From Heracleum sosnowskyi (lineage: Eukaryota > Streptophyta > Magnoliopsida > Apiales > Apiaceae), in assembly GCA_030848705.1 (NCBI GenBank), contig CM061236.1:54641481-54705480 (forward strand): a stretch of DNA of 64,000 nt, read 5' to 3'. Below the pieces are notes generated by a model. That model did no database searches. It worked only from the letters and a program-made list of their open reading frames with translations, and was not told the DNA's origin. Of the stretch, positions 61,200 to 64,000 are shown one piece after another. The translations under genes were made by a program, and so were the position numbers. Positions within the stretch are counted from its first letter, which is position 1; each line of letters begins with the position of its first letter.

Positions 61200-64000
61200 A
61201 AACAAACCAATTTAAGTCAATTTCCACCACATTAGAGTGGATTTCGACCACTTCTTGGCATGATTAACATATTATAATAAAATACATCAACTATGACCAT
61301 TTTTGGGGGTCCTCCAATAACAGTTTCATCCGAGTCAATTTCGGCCCTAGTTTGGCCAAAGTAACCAATTTAAGTCACTTTCCACCACATTAGAGTGGAT
61401 TTCGACCACATCATGGCATGATTAATATATTATCATAATTTACCTCAACTTTGACCACTTTTTGGGGTCCTCTGATACCAGTTTCATTCAAGTCAATTAT
61501 GGCTCTAGTTTGGCTAAACTAACCAATTTAAGTAACTTTCCACCACATTAGAGTGGAATTCGAGCACATCCTGGCATGATTATCATATTATCAAATTTTA
61601 CATCAACTTTGACCACTTTTTGGGGTCCTCTGATACCAGTTCCATCAGAGTCAATTTCGGCTCTAGTTTGGCCAACTCACCAATTTAAGTCACTTTCCAC
61701 CACATTAGAGTGGATTTCGACCACATCCTGGCATGATTAACATATTATCATAATATACATTAACTTTGACCACTTTTTGGGATCCTCATAAACCAGTTTC
61801 ATCCGAGTCAATTTCGGTTTCAGTTTAGCCAAACAAACCAATTTAAGTCAATTTCCACCTCATTAGAGTGGATTTTGACCACTTCTTGTCATGATTAACA
61901 TATTATCATAAAATACATCAACTATGCCCATTTTTTGGGGTTCTCCAACAACAATTTCATCCGAGTCAATTTCGGCTCTAGTTTGGTCAAAATAACCAAT
62001 TTAAATCACTTTCCACCACTTTAGAGTGGATTTTGACCACATCCTGGCATGATTAACATATTATCATAATATACTTGAACTTTAAACACTTTTTGGGATC
62101 CTCATATACCAGTTTCATCTGAGTCAATTTCGGTTTTAGTTTAGCCAAACAAACCAATTTAAGTCAATTTCCACCACATTAGAGTGGATTTCGATCACTT
62201 CTTGGCATGATTAACATATTATCATAAAAATACATCAACTATGACCATTTTTGGGGGTCCTCCCATAACAGTGTCATCCGAGTCAATTTCGGCTCTAGTT
62301 TGGCCAAAGTAACCAATTTCAGTCACTTTCCACCACTTTAGATTGGATTTCGACCACATCTTGGCATGATTAACATATTATCATAATATAAATGAATTTG
62401 ACCACTTTTTGGGATCCTTATATACCAGTTTCATCCGAGTCAATTTCGATTTTAGTTTGGCCAAACAAACTAATTTAAGTCAATTTCCACCACATTAGAG
62501 TGGATTTCGACCACTTCCTGGCATGATTAACATATTATCAGAATTTACATCAACTATGACCATTTTTCGGGTCCTCCAATAACAGTTTCACCCGAGTCAA
62601 TTTCGACTCTAGTTTGTCCAAACTAACCAATTTAAGTCACTTTCCACCACTTTAGAGTGGATTTCGACCACATCCTGGCATGATTAACATATTATCATAA
62701 TATACTTGAACTTTGAACACTTTTTGGGATCCTCATAAACCAGTTTCATCCGAGTCAATTTCGGTTTCAGTTTAGCCAAACAAACCAATTTAAGTCAATT
62801 TCCACCTCATTAGAGTGGATTTTGACCACTTCTTGTCATGATTAACATATTATCATAAAATACATCAACTATGACCATTTTTTGGGGTCTTCCAATAACA
62901 GTTTCATCCGAGTCAATTTCGGCTCTAGTTTGGTCAAAATAACCAATTTAAGTCACTTTCCACCACTTTAGATTGGATTTCGACCACATCCTGGCATGAT
63001 TAACATATTATCATAATATACATAAACTTTGACCACTTTTTTGGATCCTTATATACCAGTTTCATCTGAGTCAATTTCGGTTTTAGTTTGGTCAAACAAA
63101 CCAGTTTAAGTGAATTTCCACCACATTAGAGTGGATTTCGACCACATCCTGGCATGATTAACATATTATCATAATATACATGAATTTTGACCACTTTTTG
63201 GGATCCTTATATACCAGTTTCATCCGAGTCAATTTCGGTTTTAGTTTGGCCAAACAAACCAATTTAAGTCAATTTCCACCACATTAGAGTGGATTTCGAC
63301 CACTTCCTGGCATGATTAACATATTTTCAGAATTTACATCAACTATTACCATTTTTTGGGGTTCTCCAATAAAAGTTTCACCCGAGTCAATTTCGGCTCT
63401 AGTTTGGCCAAACTAACCAATTTTAGTTACTTTCCACCACTTTAGAGTGGATTTTGACCTCATCCTGGCATGATTAACATATTATCATAATATACTTGAA
63501 CTTTAAACACTTTTTGGGATCCTCATATACCAGTTTCATCCGAGTCAATTTCGGTTTTAGTTTAGCCAAACAAACCAATTTAAGTCAATTTCCACCACAT
63601 TAGAGTGGATTTCGACCACTTCTTGGCATGATTAACATATTATCATAAAAATACATCAACTATGACCATTTTTGGGGGTCCTCCAATAACAGTTTCATCC
63701 GAGTCAATTTCGGGTCTTGTTTGGCCAAAGTAACCAATTTCAGTCACTTTCCACCACTTTAGATTGGATTTCGACCACATCTTGGCATGATTAACATATT
63801 ATCATAATATAAATGAATTTGACCACTTTTTGGGATCCTTATATACCAGTTTCATCCGAGTCAATTTCGATTTTAGTTTGGCCAAACAAACCAATTTAAG
63901 TCAATTTCCACCACATTAGAGTGGATTTCGACCACTTCCTACCATGATTAACATATTATCAGAATTTACATCAACTATGACCATTTTTGGGGTCCTCCAA
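61200..64000. repeat. Satellite zone IV: diverged monomers, no junctions
   Basis: After about 61.2 kb the GGGGAGTGG junction and the TTTTTGTCC variant are no longer seen. Private variants rise: CACCTCATTAGAG (61,856 and 62,803), TTTGGTCAAAATAACC, ACTTTAAACACTTTTTGGG, TCATAAAAATACATC. Two local periods are visible: 947 bp (CATAAACCAG at 61,788 and 62,735) and 1,421 bp (TAAATGAATTTGACC at about 62,389 and 63,810), six and nine monomers. The left boundary is approximate. Confidence 0.75.

Larger units (their letters stand above)
55448..64000. repeat. Satellite array, ~158-bp monomer (right part)
   Basis: The same array resumes in phase after the insertion and runs past the window end. Together with the left part it makes about 315 monomers. 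There is no gene in it. The first 5.7 kb belongs to the junction-bearing zone III and the rest to a more diverged zone. Confidence 0.97.

Overview
The window comes from a plant nuclear genome and is almost entirely repetitive. About 50 kb is one satellite array with a monomer of about 158 bp. It is interrupted once, at 41,222-55,447, by a 14,226-bp Ty3/gypsy LTR retrotransposon. Plant origin is supported by three things: a primer-binding site matching plant initiator tRNA-Met, a polyprotein with a C-terminal chromodomain-like segment of the chromovirus type (closest to the Tekay/Del lineage), and megabase-style satellite with higher-order repeats. The monomer length and a faint internal period of about 40 bp recall the carrot centromeric satellite CentDc, but I could not test that. 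No host gene, tRNA, rRNA or CRISPR array is visible.

Left array (1-41,216). Four monomer types differ in diagnostic bases. Zone I (1 to about 8,160) shows a 631-bp tetramer. Zone II (about 8,161-20,525) has a 13-bp deletion variant and a 3,107-bp higher-order repeat. Zone III (from about 20,526) has a different 3-bp deletion variant and large internal duplications. From 9.7 kb onward the array is punctuated by the same rearrangement, a partial monomer of about 72 bp. I found 23 copies of this junction. Their spacings are close to whole numbers of monomers plus about 71 bp.

Retrotransposon (41,222-55,447, read on the minus strand). The order is 5' LTR (51,140-55,447), PBS, an extra acidic/proline-rich ORF, gag-protease, RT-RNase H-integrase-chromodomain, PPT and 3' LTR (41,222-45,529). 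Both LTRs are 4,308 bp and I see only four differences between them, so the insertion is recent. The target duplication is ATTCG. A deletion with a frame change between protease and RT suggests the copy cannot make a normal polyprotein.

Right array (55,448-64,000). The satellite resumes in register. Removing the element and one target duplication restores a junction spacing of exactly 1,334 bp, the same as the next two repeats. Higher-order repeats of 1,334 bp (dimerised to 2,668 bp) and 702 bp follow. From about 61.2 kb the array changes to more diverged monomers without the junction.

I see no new multi-gene system here. The interesting material is the architecture and recent history of the satellite, the precisely dated insertion, the extra ORF upstream of gag, and the hairpin-rich tandem array inside the LTRs.
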